DNA of 64,000 nt from Cyclobacterium marinum DSM 745. GTDB taxonomy: Bacteria; Bacteroidota; Bacteroidia; Cytophagales; Cyclobacteriaceae. The stretch lies in assembly GCF_000222485.1 (NCBI RefSeq), contig NC_015914.1, forward strand, positions 558,001 to 622,000. The letters are read 5' to 3'. Both the position numbers and the translations under genes were made by a program. The notes below the pieces were generated by a model. That model did no database searches. It saw only the letters and a list, made by a program, of their open reading frames with translations, and was not told the DNA's origin. Of this stretch, positions 42,105-51,641 are shown piece after piece (positions within the stretch are counted from its first letter, which is position 1; every line of letters starts with the position of its first letter).

Positions 42105-44270
42105 ATGAAATATTTTTATTCGTGGTTCCTATTCCTATCCCTTGTTTTTGCAAGCACTGCTCAGGAAATCCATTGGGAAAATACCGCGCCTGGTGTATGG
42201 AAAGGCACCTTGGGAGAGGCTGAGAAATACAATCTATTGACTGCTTCGGGCGCAATACCCAATTTTACTGCTTTGACCAAACTGGGCAAGCCACCTTTCC
42301 CCATGAGTAAAGACAAAATCTCAGGCAGATTACAAGATGGAAAAACCTATCTTCAATTGCCACTAATAAAAGGAGAAGAGATTTATGGGTTCGGGTTAAA
42401 TTTCAAAACCATTCATCAAAGAGGAAGGATATTGCGCCTACATGTGGATCATTATGGCGGCCAGGACAATGGAAGAACGCACGCCCCTGTTCCATTTTAT
42501 GTGACAAGTGAAGGCTATGGGGTTTTCATCAATTCTTCGAGGTACTTGGATATCTATGCAGGCAGTGGATCTAGGCTAGACAGTGACAATCCTGCAGAAG
42601 CTTTAGACAGAAATACGGACCCTTTATGGACGGCCACACCATATTCTGATGCCGTGGAAATTTTGATCCCTGCCAAAGGGGTAGAATTTTATATTTTTGC
42701 CGGTCCTTCCATGCTGGAAGCCATTCAACGGTTTAATTTATTTAATGGAGGAGGCCCAATCCCTCCCCGATGGGGACTTGGTTTCACTCAAAGGGTTCAC
42801 CGACTATATGACCAAAAACAAGTATTGGCTGAAGCAGAGGAATTTGAATCCAAGGGCTATCCTTTGGATTTCATTGGTCTTGAACCGGGCTGGCAAAGCA
42901 AGTCCTACCCTAATACTTTCGCATGGGATCCCACACGCTTCCCCCACCCGGAAAAGCTTATACAGCAGCTAAAAGACAAAAATATTAGTTTAAACCTTTG
43001 GATCAATCCTTATGTTTCCCCGGAGGCAGATTTTTATAACACACTTAAACCATACTATGGAAGCCATACGGTTTGGGCCGGAGCTGTTCCTGACCTCAGC
43101 ATTCCGGAAGCTCAGGCATTGTACTGGAAAACCTTTAATAAAGAACACGTTCTTCCGGGAGTAAGTGGATATAAAATTGATGAAGTGGACGGTTATGATC
43201 GTTGGCTTTGGCCGGATGTGGCCCGATTCCCATCCGGACTTGCTGCTGAACAAATGCGGCAGACTTATGGTTTGCTGGTTCAAAAACAATCAAGTCAACT
43301 ATTTCGAGACCAAAACCGGAGGACTTACGGACTGGTAAGGGCTTCAAATGGTGGAGGTGTTTCTTTTCCCTATGTCATTTACAATGATTATTATGACCAC
43401 AGAGATTTTATCACAGCCCTTATCAACAGTGGATTTTCCGGACTATTATGGACACCAGAAGCAAGGGCATCCAAAAGCGCAGAGGAATGGTTGAGAAGAT
43501 TTCAAACGGTGGTCTTTTCACCCATGGCCATGATCAATGCTTGGGCTAGTAACACCAAACCTTGGTCTTATCCGGAGGTAGCCGAAGAGGTAAAAGAAAT
43601 GGCACTGTTAAGAATGAAAATGATGCCATATTGGTACAGTGCTTTTGCTGATTACCATTTTGAAGGAATCCCTCCTTTTCGTGCGATGCAGCTGGAGTCA
43701 GGTTTTACCCTCAAACCCCAAGGGCCAAAAAATGAACTTACGGACCTTGAAGAAAACCCCTACGAAGAAGCAATAAAAAAAGAAATTACAGACCAATACA
43801 TGGCCGGGCCATCATTGTTGGTAGCTCCTTTATTTGCCGGGGAGAAAAGTCGCAGTGTAGTATTACCTAAAGGAAATTGGTATGACTTTTACACAGGAAT
43901 ATACGTAGGAAATGGAGAAATAATCACCGTAGAAGGTCGCTTGGATCAAATCCCTGTTTTTGTAAAGGATGGAGGAATTATACCTATGATGAAATCCCGA
44001 TTACATGCCCCGGGAAAGGGAGAGCGATATGACCTGGAAATTTTTCATTATGGAGAGGCTCCAAGCCACTTTTCTTTGTATGATGACGACGGAATTTCGT
44101 ATGATTATGAAAAAGGGCACTATTCTTGGAGAGAAATTAAGGTATTTAAGGGGAGTGATGAACAGTGGAAAGGCTCAATTTCTCCTGCTAAGGCACAAAA
44201 ACCGAACAATATTGAAAATATACGCTGGGTATTTATGACTGAAGGAAATGGAAAAAACCCACTAAAATAA
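42105..44270 (+). CDS. Glycoside hydrolase family 31
   Basis: A 721-residue exported alpha-glycosidase. The signal peptide FLSLVFASTAQ is followed by an N-terminal beta-sandwich (to about residue 210), a TIM barrel and C-terminal beta domains. The GH31 nucleophile Asp is in VSGYKIDEVDGYD (near residue 360). The acid/base region is in the NSGFSGLLWTPEARAS block. LDFIGLEPGWQSKSYPNTFA is the usual substrate-binding strand. Specificity (alpha-glucoside, xyloside or galactoside) cannot be told. No SusCD pair is adjacent, so it is not in a typical polysaccharide locus. Confidence 0.9.
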   Translation: MKYFYSWFLFLSLVFASTAQEIHWENTAPGVWKGTLGEAEKYNLLTASGAIPNFTALTKLGKPPFPMSKDKISGRLQDGKTYLQLPLIKGEEIYGFGLNFKTIHQRGRILRLHVDHYGGQDNGRTHAPVPFYVTSEGYGVFINSSRYLDIYAGSGSRLDSDNPAEALDRNTDPLWTATPYSDAVEILIPAKGVEFYIFAGPSMLEAIQRFNLFNGGGPIPPRWGLGFTQRVHRLYDQKQVLAEAEEFESKGYPLDFIGLEPGWQSKSYPNTFAWDPTRFPHPEKLIQQLKDKNISLNLWINPYVSPEADFYNTLKPYYGSHTVWAGAVPDLSIPEAQALYWKTFNKEHVLPGVSGYKIDEVDGYDRWLWPDVARFPSGLAAEQMRQTYGLLVQKQSSQLFRDQNRRTYGLVRASNGGGVSFPYVIYNDYYDHRDFITALINSGFSGLLWTPEARASKSAEEWLRRFQTVVFSPMAMINAWASNTKPWSYPEVAEEVKEMALLRMKMMPYWYSAFADYHFEGIPPFRAMQLESGFTLKPQGPKNELTDLEENPYEEAIKKEITDQYMAGPSLLVAPLFAGEKSRSVVLPKGNWYDFYTGIYVGNGEIITVEGRLDQIPVFVKDGGIIPMMKSRLHAPGKGERYDLEIFHYGEAPSHFSLYDDDGISYDYEKGHYSWREIKVFKGSDEQWKGSISPAKAQKPNNIENIRWVFMTEGNGKNPLK

Positions 44271-44645
44271 AACATTTAAGGATCTTCACATGAATTTAAG
44301 TTTACAATAAAAAAGAGATGAAGGTATAAAACTGTTTTAAACACATAATTCTATCACTTTAATTTCAAATAACTTGAAGTAAGCCTAAACTATTATATTA
44401 TAGCCTCCTTACTATCCAATTGAATGAGCTATTTTAACAGTAAGCTTATCACTCGGGTTTAGGATAGGCATTAATAAAACAATTATCTCCCGGAAATGGT
44501 TGTGAAGATAAAATCTAATTTAACTTTAGGAGGAATCAGCCACAACCACTTTTTTACAAAAGCATTAGTTGCTAAAAATTTATGATCTCATAACAGAGAA
44601 TCTAAAAATAATTGACAATCAACACTCACAAAAAAGAACAAAACG
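44271..44645. other. Intergenic region
   Basis: 375 AT-rich bases with no gene. A possible leader hairpin pairs ggttgtg (about 44498) with cacaacc (about 44541). No promoter box of the TAnnTTTG kind was identified with confidence. Confidence 0.35.
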
Positions 44646-45092
44646 ATGAAAAAAAACTTACAATTCAAACGAAACATTTTCACTTATATTACAGCCTTGG
44701 TAATTCTTTCGGGGGCATATGCCTGTTCCACCAAAGTCACCTTCCCTGTTTCAAGTGTTGTTCCTGCTGCAGAACCGGTCGCTTCAATAAATAAAACCAA
44801 GGAGGGAGCTTACCAAGTTAATCTTGACATTAACAATTTAGCACTACCGGAACGACTTTCTCCCCCAAAAAAACATTATATAGTATGGATTGAGGCAACT
44901 GGACAAGGCCTTATAAAACTTGGAGAAATTGCTAACAATAGTGGCATGTTTAAGAACCGTGGAAAAGCATCTTTTGAAAAAGAAACGATGTACAAGCCTA
45001 CAATGCTACTTATAACGGCCGAAAACAGCTTAGATATTAGCTATCCGGGCTCTAACGTCATCCTAAAAAGTAAGCCTTTTGAATTAAAATAA
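44646..45092 (+). CDS. Small exported lipoprotein of unknown function
   Basis: A 148-residue protein with a basic start, a hydrophobic signal (FTYITALVILSGAYAC) and a lipobox-type Cys near residue 27. The mature part is about 120 residues, predicted beta-rich (GAYQVNLDINNLALPERLSP, HYIVWIEATGQGLIKLGEIA). It looks like an anti-sigma/DUF-type periplasmic sandwich, but no named family is recognised. Monocistronic, upstream of typA. Confidence 0.65.
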   Translation: MKKNLQFKRNIFTYITALVILSGAYACSTKVTFPVSSVVPAAEPVASINKTKEGAYQVNLDINNLALPERLSPPKKHYIVWIEATGQGLIKLGEIANNSGMFKNRGKASFEKETMYKPTMLLITAENSLDISYPGSNVILKSKPFELK

Positions 45093-45182
45093 TTTTAAAA
45101 ATAAAGAGGACGTTTTTAAAAGAATAATATTATTTAATAATTATCAATTACAGATTTAAATACTTTTTCAAAATTTAATTCT

Positions 45183-45190
45183 TACTTTTG
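45183..45190 (+). promoter_or_regulatory. Candidate -7 box TACTTTTG for typA
   Basis: A perfect TAnnTTTG match 20 bases before the typA ATG, the same octamer as at 23104. No TTG occurs at the 19-base position upstream, so only the -7 element is supported. Confidence 0.45.
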
Positions 45191-45209
45191 CATCTTAATT
45201 TAATTTCAC

Positions 45210-47018
45210 ATGCAGAGTATTCGAAATATTGCAATTATTGCACACGTTGACCACGGAAAGACAACCTTGGTAGATAAAATTATACACGCCTCTAAAATTT
45301 TCAGAGAAAATCAGCAGTTTGAAGACCTTATATTGGACAACAATGATCTGGAAAGAGAGAGAGGAATTACCATTTTATCAAAAAATGTTTCTGTAAGGTA
45401 CAAAGATACCAAAATTAACATTATTGATACTCCCGGTCACGCCGATTTCGGTGGTGAAGTAGAGCGAGTTTTGAAAATGGCTGATGGTGTTATTCTTTTG
45501 GTCGACGCTTTTGAAGGACCCATGCCACAAACCCGTTTTGTGTTAGGCAAAGCCTTGGAGCTAGGTCTTACCCCTATCGTAGTCATCAATAAGGTGGACA
45601 AAGAAAACTGTCGTCCAGACGAAGTTCATGAAGCAGTTTTTGAATTAATGTTCAACCTTGATGCAACAGAAGAGCAACTAGAATTCCATACTTTGTATGG
45701 CTCTGCCAAAAACAACTGGATGGGTGAAGACTGGAAGAATCCTAATGATAGCATTCTACCGCTTTTAGATGCAGTTGTCAAATACATTCCGGAACCGAAA
45801 ATCGATGAGGGAAGCACTCAAATGCAAATCACTTCTTTAGATTTTTCAAATTTCGTAGGTCGTATAGCCATCGGAAGGGTAAAAAGAGGAAGCATTAAAG
45901 AAGGTCAGCAATACGCCCTTTGCAAAGAAGACGGTGTAGTTAAGCGAGTTAAAGTTAAAGAACTTCATGTTTTCGAAGGTCTTGGTAAAAATAAAGTAAC
46001 AGAAGTTCAAGCAGGAGACATTTGCGCTATCACAGGTGTAGAAGGTTTTGATATTGGGGACACCATTGCAGACCTTGAAAATCCTGAACCTTTGGATAGG
46101 ATCTCAATTGATGAGCCTACCATGAACATGCTTTTCACCATCAACAATTCTCCTTTCTTCGGAAAGGAAGGAAAGTTTGTAACTTCTCGCCATTTGAGAG
46201 AAAGGTTAATGAAGGAAACGGAGAAAAACCTTGCTTTGAGAGTAGAACCAACTGATAGTGAAGATAAATTCTTGGTTTATGGTAGAGGTATTCTCCATTT
46301 GTCCGTTCTTATCGAAACCATGCGAAGAGAAGGTTATGAGTTGCAAGTAGGACAGCCGCAGGTAATCTATAAAACGATTGATGGAGCGAAGCATGAGCCT
46401 ATTGAAACATTGGTAGTAGACGTACCTGAGTCATCTGCCGGAAAAGTGATAGAGCTAGCTACCCAGAGAAAGGGAGAACTTTTGGTAATGGAGCCAAAAG
46501 GAGATTTACAACACCTTGAGTTCAGCATCCCGTCAAGAGGGTTGATTGGTCTAAGAAACAATGTATTGACTGCCACACAAGGAGAAGCGATCATGAATCA
46601 CCGATTCTCTTCATACGAACCTTTTAAAGGTACAATTCCAGGAAGAATTAATGGTTCTCTAATATCTATGGAATCCGGTCAATGTACCGCTTATGCCATC
46701 GATAAATTACAAGATAGAGGAATCTTTTTTGTAGATCCAGGAGACGAGCTTTATACAGGAATGGTTATTGGTGAGCACTCTCGGGACAATGACATTGTAG
46801 TAAACGTGAAAAAAGGTAAGCAACTTACCAATATGCGAGCCTCCGGTTCAGATAACAACGCGAAGATAGCTCCCGCAAAAAAATTCTCCTTAGAAGAGTC
46901 TATGGAATACATCCAAAAAGATGAATACCTAGAAATAACGCCTAAAAGTATTCGGATGAGAAAAATTCATCTGGAAGAGAATGAAAGAAATAGAGCGGCA
47001 AAAGCACAAAATGCTTAA
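45210..47018 (+). CDS. typA: Translational GTPase TypA/BipA
   Basis: A ribosome-binding GTPase of the EF-G family, involved in 50S assembly and stress adaptation. The 602-residue length is normal. G1 is [11 protein letters not shown]2 includes [12 protein letters not shown]3 [17 protein letters not shown]4 NKVDKENC and G5 YGSAKN. EF-G domains II, III and V follow, with a BipA-specific C-terminal domain ([20 protein letters not shown]). An intrinsic terminator follows at 47027-47061. Confidence 0.97.
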   Translation: MQSIRNIAIIAHVDHGKTTLVDKIIHASKIFRENQQFEDLILDNNDLERERGITILSKNVSVRYKDTKINIIDTPGHADFGGEVERVLKMADGVILLVDAFEGPMPQTRFVLGKALELGLTPIVVINKVDKENCRPDEVHEAVFELMFNLDATEEQLEFHTLYGSAKNNWMGEDWKNPNDSILPLLDAVVKYIPEPKIDEGSTQMQITSLDFSNFVGRIAIGRVKRGSIKEGQQYALCKEDGVVKRVKVKELHVFEGLGKNKVTEVQAGDICAITGVEGFDIGDTIADLENPEPLDRISIDEPTMNMLFTINNSPFFGKEGKFVTSRHLRERLMKETEKNLALRVEPTDSEDKFLVYGRGILHLSVLIETMRREGYELQVGQPQVIYKTIDGAKHEPIETLVVDVPESSAGKVIELATQRKGELLVMEPKGDLQHLEFSIPSRGLIGLRNNVLTATQGEAIMNHRFSSYEPFKGTIPGRINGSLISMESGQCTAYAIDKLQDRGIFFVDPGDELYTGMVIGEHSRDNDIVVNVKKGKQLTNMRASGSDNNAKIAPAKKFSLEESMEYIQKDEYLEITPKSIRMRKIHLEENERNRAAKAQNA

Positions 47019-47026
47019 TTAATTTT

Positions 47027-47061
47027 AAAGGGTGGTATTTAAATTCCACCCTTTTTTTTTG
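47027..47061 (+). terminator. Intrinsic terminator of typA
   Basis: AAAGGGTGG (47027-47035), a 10-base loop, then CCACCCTTT (47046-47054) running into about ten T. It lies 9 bases after the typA stop. Confidence 0.88.
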
Positions 47062-47176
47062 CCCAAACATTCAGCAGATACTGTGAATTGATTAGTTTTA
47101 CATTTCAATCAGCCCAAAGTAACAGGTAGATATTTATACCCATTATCCGGGTTTGGTCTTTAAATGAAATATACTT

Positions 47177-48154
47177 ATGAAAAAAATTGCAGTTTATACC
47201 TCTGGTGGGGATTCGCCCGGAATGAACGCTTGCGTCAGGGCAGTAGTAAGGACAGGAATTTATCATAACCTGGATGTATACAGCATCAAATACGGATACG
47301 ATGGCATCATCAATGGGAATATTTCAAAAATGGAATCCCATTCGGTTAGCAACATACTTCAAAGGGGCGGTACCATTTTAAAATCCGCTAGAAGCAATGA
47401 ATTCCGCACCAAAGAAGGGAGAAAAAAAGCCTATGATCAATTGACCAAGCACGGCATAGATGGCCTTGTGGCCATAGGTGGTGATGGTACTTTTACCGGT
47501 GCTAAAATATTTTATGAGGAATTCGGAATTCCTGTAGTAGGTTGTCCCGGCACCATTGACAACGACATCTATGGTACCGATTACACCATTGGTTTCGACA
47601 CAGCTGTAAATACAGCTTTGGAAGCAATAGATAAGATCAGGGATACAGCAGCAGCACATGACCGTGTCTTTTTTGTGGAAGTAATGGGCAGAGACAGTGG
47701 CTATATCGCTGTAGAATGTGCCATAGGCGGTGGAGCTGAAGTAGTGATGGTACCTGAAACAATAACCACCTCAAAGCAAGTGTCTGATTACTTAAAAAAT
47801 TTAAGAGAATCTAAAACATCAAGCATAGTGGTGGTGGCCGAAGGTGATGAAGAAGGTGATGCGGCCACCATTATGGCAAAAGTGAAGTCCGAATTTGTAG
47901 GAGAAGAAGAAAAGAAGTTTAAAGTGACCACCCTTGGGCATATTCAGCGAGGTGGGAGCCCTACAGCCAAAGATAGGTTATTGGGTAGCCGAAGCGGATT
48001 GGCCGCAGTAGAGGGCTTGCTAAATGGTAAATTCAACTGTATGGCCGGTATTATTAATGATCAGGTCGTTTACACTCCATTCGACGATTGCATCAACAAA
48101 AACAAGCCATTGAACAAAGACTACTTAAGATTGCAAGAGATTTTAAGTATTTAA
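47177..48154 (+). CDS. pfkA: ATP-dependent 6-phosphofructokinase
   Basis: It phosphorylates fructose 6-phosphate to the 1,6-bisphosphate in glycolysis. 325 residues, the usual length for bacterial PfkA. The motifs are TSGGDSPGMNACVRAVVRTG, the ATP site GGDGTFTGAKIF, the catalytic PGTIDNDIYGTDYTIGFDTA and VEVMGRDSGYIA, and the late substrate loop LGHIQRGGSPTAKDR. Gly in GGDG fits ATP rather than pyrophosphate use. The next gene follows 2 bases after the stop. Confidence 0.97.
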   Translation: MKKIAVYTSGGDSPGMNACVRAVVRTGIYHNLDVYSIKYGYDGIINGNISKMESHSVSNILQRGGTILKSARSNEFRTKEGRKKAYDQLTKHGIDGLVAIGGDGTFTGAKIFYEEFGIPVVGCPGTIDNDIYGTDYTIGFDTAVNTALEAIDKIRDTAAAHDRVFFVEVMGRDSGYIAVECAIGGGAEVVMVPETITTSKQVSDYLKNLRESKTSSIVVVAEGDEEGDAATIMAKVKSEFVGEEEKKFKVTTLGHIQRGGSPTAKDRLLGSRSGLAAVEGLLNGKFNCMAGIINDQVVYTPFDDCINKNKPLNKDYLRLQEILSI

Positions 48155-48156
48155 CC

Positions 48157-48525
48157 ATGGGTTTCATTCCAATTTTCATCACCCTAGGAGGATTTGTATT
48201 TCTATTTGTAATGTTGGTTCACCAAAATTTAAAGCAAAAGAAAAACAAAATTCGGCATGAATTAAGCCTAATTTCATCCGAACTTAATAGCATATCAAAC
48301 CAAGTCAACAAAGTTTCTGGTCAGAAAGTGTATTCCATCGAGGAAGCAATCACAACGCTACAGAAAATTGGTGGAATGTCTAATTCAGTTGAATTTCAAA
48401 GCTTAGCATCAGGTATTCGACAAAAGCTTGGGGAGTTAAAAAGACTTCGGTTTGAGCACAACAAACTAATCGAAACCAAACCTTATTCATTTGCCGCCAA
48501 GATAACGGGGCATCAACCCCTTTGA
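48157..48525 (+). CDS. Small membrane-anchored coiled-coil protein
   Basis: A 122-residue protein with one N-terminal helix (FIPIFITLGGFVFLFVMLVH), then a cytoplasmic or periplasmic helical region (KQKKNKIRHELSLISSELNS) likely to form a coiled coil. The start at 48157 (MGFIPIF) is chosen because the longer open frame from 48088 runs inside pfkA. The NLKQKKN turn after the helix is reminiscent of LemA, but the protein is too short for that family. It overlaps the convergent miaA by 13 bases. Confidence 0.65.
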   Translation: MGFIPIFITLGGFVFLFVMLVHQNLKQKKNKIRHELSLISSELNSISNQVNKVSGQKVYSIEEAITTLQKIGGMSNSVEFQSLASGIRQKLGELKRLRFEHNKLIETKPYSFAAKITGHQPL

Positions 48526-49424
48526 TCATGCACTAAGGAAAGTATACCATTGACATCGTCAGGATGAAACCAATGGTATGCTTCATCCCTTTTTAACCAG
48601 GTCACCTGTCTCTTGGCATATCTTCTGGAATTTCTTTTAAGGAGTCTGATGGCTTCCTCTCGGTCATATTCACCCTCTAGGTAACCAAATATCTCTTTAT
48701 AACCAACAGTATTCAAAGCATTCCTGTTTTTGTAGGGGTGCATTTTTTCAGCTTCTTCAAACAGCCCTTCAGCAATCATTTTATCCATTCGTCTGTCTAT
48801 TCTGCTGTAAAGTTCCTCTCTATCCCTATTCAAGGCAATTTTGATCGTTTTAAAGGGTCGTTCAACCTTTTTTCGAACCCTGAAATCACTGTATTTTCTA
48901 CCTGTACCTTGGCAAACTTCCAGGGCTCTAATCAAACGTTGAGGATTTTGCAGGTCTACTTTACCATAATAATTGGGATCTAGTTTTTTCAACATTTCTT
49001 GAAGAGGGAAAATACCTTCTTTGGCGTATAGCAAATTTAATTCTTGTCGGATTTCCGGAGCTATTTTGGGCATATCATCCAAACCATTTATCACAGCATC
49101 CGTATACAACCCTGAACCTCCTGTTAATAGGAGTAGGTCCTTCTCTTTAAATAAATCACCTATACACGAAAGGGCCTCAACTTCATAAGATCTAACGTCA
49201 TAAGGTTCGTGAATAGATTTATTGCCAATAAAAAAGTGGGGTACCATGTCCAATTCTTCCTTGCTTGGTTTGGCTGTCCCTATATTAATTTCTTGAAAAA
49301 ATTGTCTACTATCGGATGATATTATGACAGTATTAAATTTTTTGGCTAAATTTATGCACAAATCAGTTTTTCCAACAGCTGTTGGGCCTGCTATCACCAG
49401 AATTATTTTATTAAAAGGAGTCAA
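48513..49424 (-). CDS. miaA: tRNA dimethylallyltransferase
   Basis: MiaA adds the isopentenyl group to A37 of tRNAs reading UNN codons. The 303-residue protein has the P-loop IAGPTAVGKTDLCINLA near residue 11, the DSRQFFQEINIGTAKPS block and LLTGGSGLYTDAVINGLDD. The region from 185 to 300 (RRMDKMIAEGLFEEAEKM, RNALNTVGYKEIFGYLEGEY, RRYAKRQVTWLKRD) is typical. Confidence 0.96.
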   Translation of the reverse strand: MTPFNKIILVIAGPTAVGKTDLCINLAKKFNTVIISSDSRQFFQEINIGTAKPSKEELDMVPHFFIGNKSIHEPYDVRSYEVEALSCIGDLFKEKDLLLLTGGSGLYTDAVINGLDDMPKIAPEIRQELNLLYAKEGIFPLQEMLKKLDPNYYGKVDLQNPQRLIRALEVCQGTGRKYSDFRVRKKVERPFKTIKIALNRDREELYSRIDRRMDKMIAEGLFEEAEKMHPYKNRNALNTVGYKEIFGYLEGEYDREEAIRLLKRNSRRYAKRQVTWLKRDEAYHWFHPDDVNGILSLVHDQRG

Positions 49425-49470
49425 TGGATAGTTTTATATTTTAGAACTCCGAATTTAAGAAAATTCGACC

Positions 49471-50229
49471 ATGAAAAACAAAAAAGTCTTGATCGTAGAC
49501 GACAATGCCCTCAACAGAAAAGTCTTTGAGAACGTAATCGGCCACAATTATTTTTTCGAATCTGCGGGTGATGGACTGGAGGCTATAGCACTTTTAAAAG
49601 AAAACGAATACGACATCGTGTTAATGGACATCCAAATGCCAAAGCTTGACGGCATTAGTTGCCTGAAAATCATCAAAGAAGAAGAGATAACAGATATTCC
49701 TGTGATTGCAATCTCCGCTTATTCCAATCAAGGAGACCGGGAATACTTTTTATCAACAGGATTTGATGACTTTATTGCCAAGCCAGTAAAACCAAAAGAT
49801 CTATTGGAAACGATTCATTTCCACCTCAACCACCAGAAAAACCGGGTAATCATATCAGAAAAAGACAAAGACATTGATGTAGATATTAATGAATCTGTCA
49901 TTCAACAATTATTAAAATACCACAGCCTGGAAAATATTAAATCGGTATACAAAGATTTCTTAGAAGAAGCCGAAAACCTCACAGAAGAAATAAAATTATT
50001 GGCAGATTTTAATAAATTTGAAGAAATTGGTGAAAAACTTCACATATTGAAAGGTAATTCAGGAACACTGGGTATTAATATGATGTATAAAGTAACTACT
50101 CTTTTCGAAAATAAAATAAAAAATTCCTCGAAAGTGGCTTTGACTGATGACATTGACCAACTGGAAACAAGTCTTAGTAAGTTTAAGACCTTGGTTGAAA
50201 ATGACAAAATTTTTATAAAATATGAGTGA
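49471..50229 (+). CDS. Response regulator with C-terminal Hpt domain
   Basis: A 252-residue signalling protein. The receiver domain has VLIVDDNALNRKVF near residue 5, phospho-acceptor Asp in DIVLMDIQMPKLDG near residue 53, and Lys in DDFIAKPVKP. The C-terminal histidine-phosphotransfer domain (about residues 140-235) has its His in GEKLHILKGNSGTLGI. With no DNA-binding part it is a phosphorelay intermediate. The next gene, a lone receiver, overlaps it by 8 bases (50222-50229), so the two may exchange phosphate. Confidence 0.88.
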   Translation: MKNKKVLIVDDNALNRKVFENVIGHNYFFESAGDGLEAIALLKENEYDIVLMDIQMPKLDGISCLKIIKEEEITDIPVIAISAYSNQGDREYFLSTGFDDFIAKPVKPKDLLETIHFHLNHQKNRVIISEKDKDIDVDINESVIQQLLKYHSLENIKSVYKDFLEEAENLTEEIKLLADFNKFEEIGEKLHILKGNSGTLGINMMYKVTTLFENKIKNSSKVALTDDIDQLETSLSKFKTLVENDKIFIKYE

Positions 50230-50602
50230 TGCAAAAAAAGTATTGGTAGCTGAAGACAGCTCTGTAATTATCAATCTAACTAAGAATGTTCTTTCTTTTG
50301 AGAATTTTTCAATAACCGCTGTTAAAAATGGTCAGCAAGTTTTAAACAAACTCGCCGAGGAAGATTTTGATTTAATTCTAATGGACATCAATATGCCTGT
50401 AATGGATGGCATCGTATGTACCAAAGCCATCAGAAACCTTTCGGACCCGGTAAAATCCAAAATCCCAATTATAGCCATTACAGGGAATTACAAAAATTTC
50501 ACCCTTGATGACTTTAAGAAAGCAGGTTTGGATGACTATGTCCAAAAACCTTTGGACTATGATTTATTATTATCAACTGTGAAAAAACATATTTATAAGT
50601 AA
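50222..50602 (+). CDS. Single-domain response regulator (CheY-like)
   Basis: A 126-residue stand-alone receiver. The acidic pair is in VAEDSSVIINLTKN, the phospho-acceptor Asp in DLILMDINMPVMDG near residue 56, the conserved Thr in IIAITGN and the Lys in DDYVQKPLDY. It overlaps the receiver-Hpt gene upstream and is followed 1 base later by a small gene. No kinase is in this cluster. Confidence 0.9.
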   Translation: MSDAKKVLVAEDSSVIINLTKNVLSFENFSITAVKNGQQVLNKLAEEDFDLILMDINMPVMDGIVCTKAIRNLSDPVKSKIPIIAITGNYKNFTLDDFKKAGLDDYVQKPLDYDLLLSTVKKHIYK

Positions 50603-50603
50603 A

Positions 50604-50882
50604 ATGCCCATAAAATACACCAAAAACTTTTTGGACAAACTGGAGAATATCTTTGCTTCATCGGATTATCATTTAAGATATGAGAAGGGCAACTTTAAAT
50701 CCGGTTTTTGTATTTTAAAGGAAACCAAAATTGTAATTATTAATAAATATTTCACCTTAGAAGGCAAAATCAATGCATTATTAGACATTTTGAAAATGCT
50801 TGATTTCAATCCTCAGTCCTTTAAAGATCAAAAACAACAGGATTTCCTAATTGAACTTAAACAAACAGAATTGAAGCTTTGA
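50604..50882 (+). CDS. Conserved hypothetical protein, 92 residues
   Basis: A small soluble protein (MPIKYTKNFLDKLENIFASS at the start, then YHLRYEKGNFKSGFCILKET). It has alternating strands and helices and no signal peptide. It is tightly packed between a CheY-like gene and a PhnP-like hydrolase: 1 base after the former, with its stop overlapping the latter's TTG start. Similar short proteins are, in my recollection, common in Bacteroidota at this position. Function unknown. Confidence 0.75.
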   Translation: MPIKYTKNFLDKLENIFASSDYHLRYEKGNFKSGFCILKETKIVIINKYFTLEGKINALLDILKMLDFNPQSFKDQKQQDFLIELKQTELKL

Positions 50883-51640
50883 ATATTACATTTTTAGGAA
50901 CCGGAACCTCCCAGGGAGTTCCGGTAATTGGTTGTAACTGTAATGTTTGTTCCTCATTGGATTACAGAGACAAGCGCCTTAGATCCTCCTTACACCTAGA
51001 CATAAATGGACAAAGTATTGTTATTGACACAGGACCGGATTTCAGGACCCAAATGCTCAGGGCTCCAATCACCCAACTTGATGCTGTAGTATATACTCAT
51101 GAACACAAAGACCATACAGCAGGTCTTGATGACATACGACCGTTTAATTTTAAGCAGCAAATGGACATTCCTTTGTTTGCCACAGCACAAGTGCTAGACC
51201 AAATTAAAAAAGAGTTTTCCTATATATTTGCCCCTACGAAATACCCTGGAGTACCCAAAGTGATTTTAAACGAAATTACAAATACACCTTTCCATATCAA
51301 AGGGATCCAATTTAATCCGATTCAGGTGATGCATCACAAGCTTCCTGTTCTAGGGTATAGAATTGGGGATTTCACTTATATCACAGATGCCAATTATGTT
51401 TCTCCAGAAGAAATAAAAAAAATAAAAGGGAGTAAGATACTTGTGATTAACGCCCTACAAATCAAACCTCACATCTCGCATTTCACCCTAGCAGAAGCAT
51501 TGGAATTCATAAAACATGTTGCTCCAGAAAAAGCTTACCTGACCCATATCAGCCATCAAATGGGCACCCATAGAGAGGTAAGCCTATCGCTGCCACCCAA
51601 TGTTGAAATTGCTTTTGACGGCATGAAACTGCACCTATAA
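50879..51640 (+). CDS. MBL-fold metal-dependent hydrolase, PhnP-like
   Basis: A 253-residue metallo-beta-lactamase fold phosphodiesterase. N-terminal GTGTSQGVPVIGCNCNVCSS carries cysteines like the structural zinc site of PhnP. The metal motif is THEHKDHTAGLDDIRPF, with later His residues in VMHHKLPVLGYRI, ITDANYV and THISHQMGTH. It may hydrolyse cyclic phosphates or similar esters; no phosphonate genes are present. The start is TTG at 50879, overlapping the upstream stop as TTGA. Confidence 0.88.
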   Translation: MNITFLGTGTSQGVPVIGCNCNVCSSLDYRDKRLRSSLHLDINGQSIVIDTGPDFRTQMLRAPITQLDAVVYTHEHKDHTAGLDDIRPFNFKQQMDIPLFATAQVLDQIKKEFSYIFAPTKYPGVPKVILNEITNTPFHIKGIQFNPIQVMHHKLPVLGYRIGDFTYITDANYVSPEEIKKIKGSKILVINALQIKPHISHFTLAEALEFIKHVAPEKAYLTHISHQMGTHREVSLSLPPNVEIAFDGMKLHL

Positions 51641-51641
51641 T

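Noticed and set aside
48088..48156. Start of the coiled-coil protein inside pfkA
   Set aside because: The ATG at 48157 follows the pfkA stop and places the membrane helix at the N-terminus.
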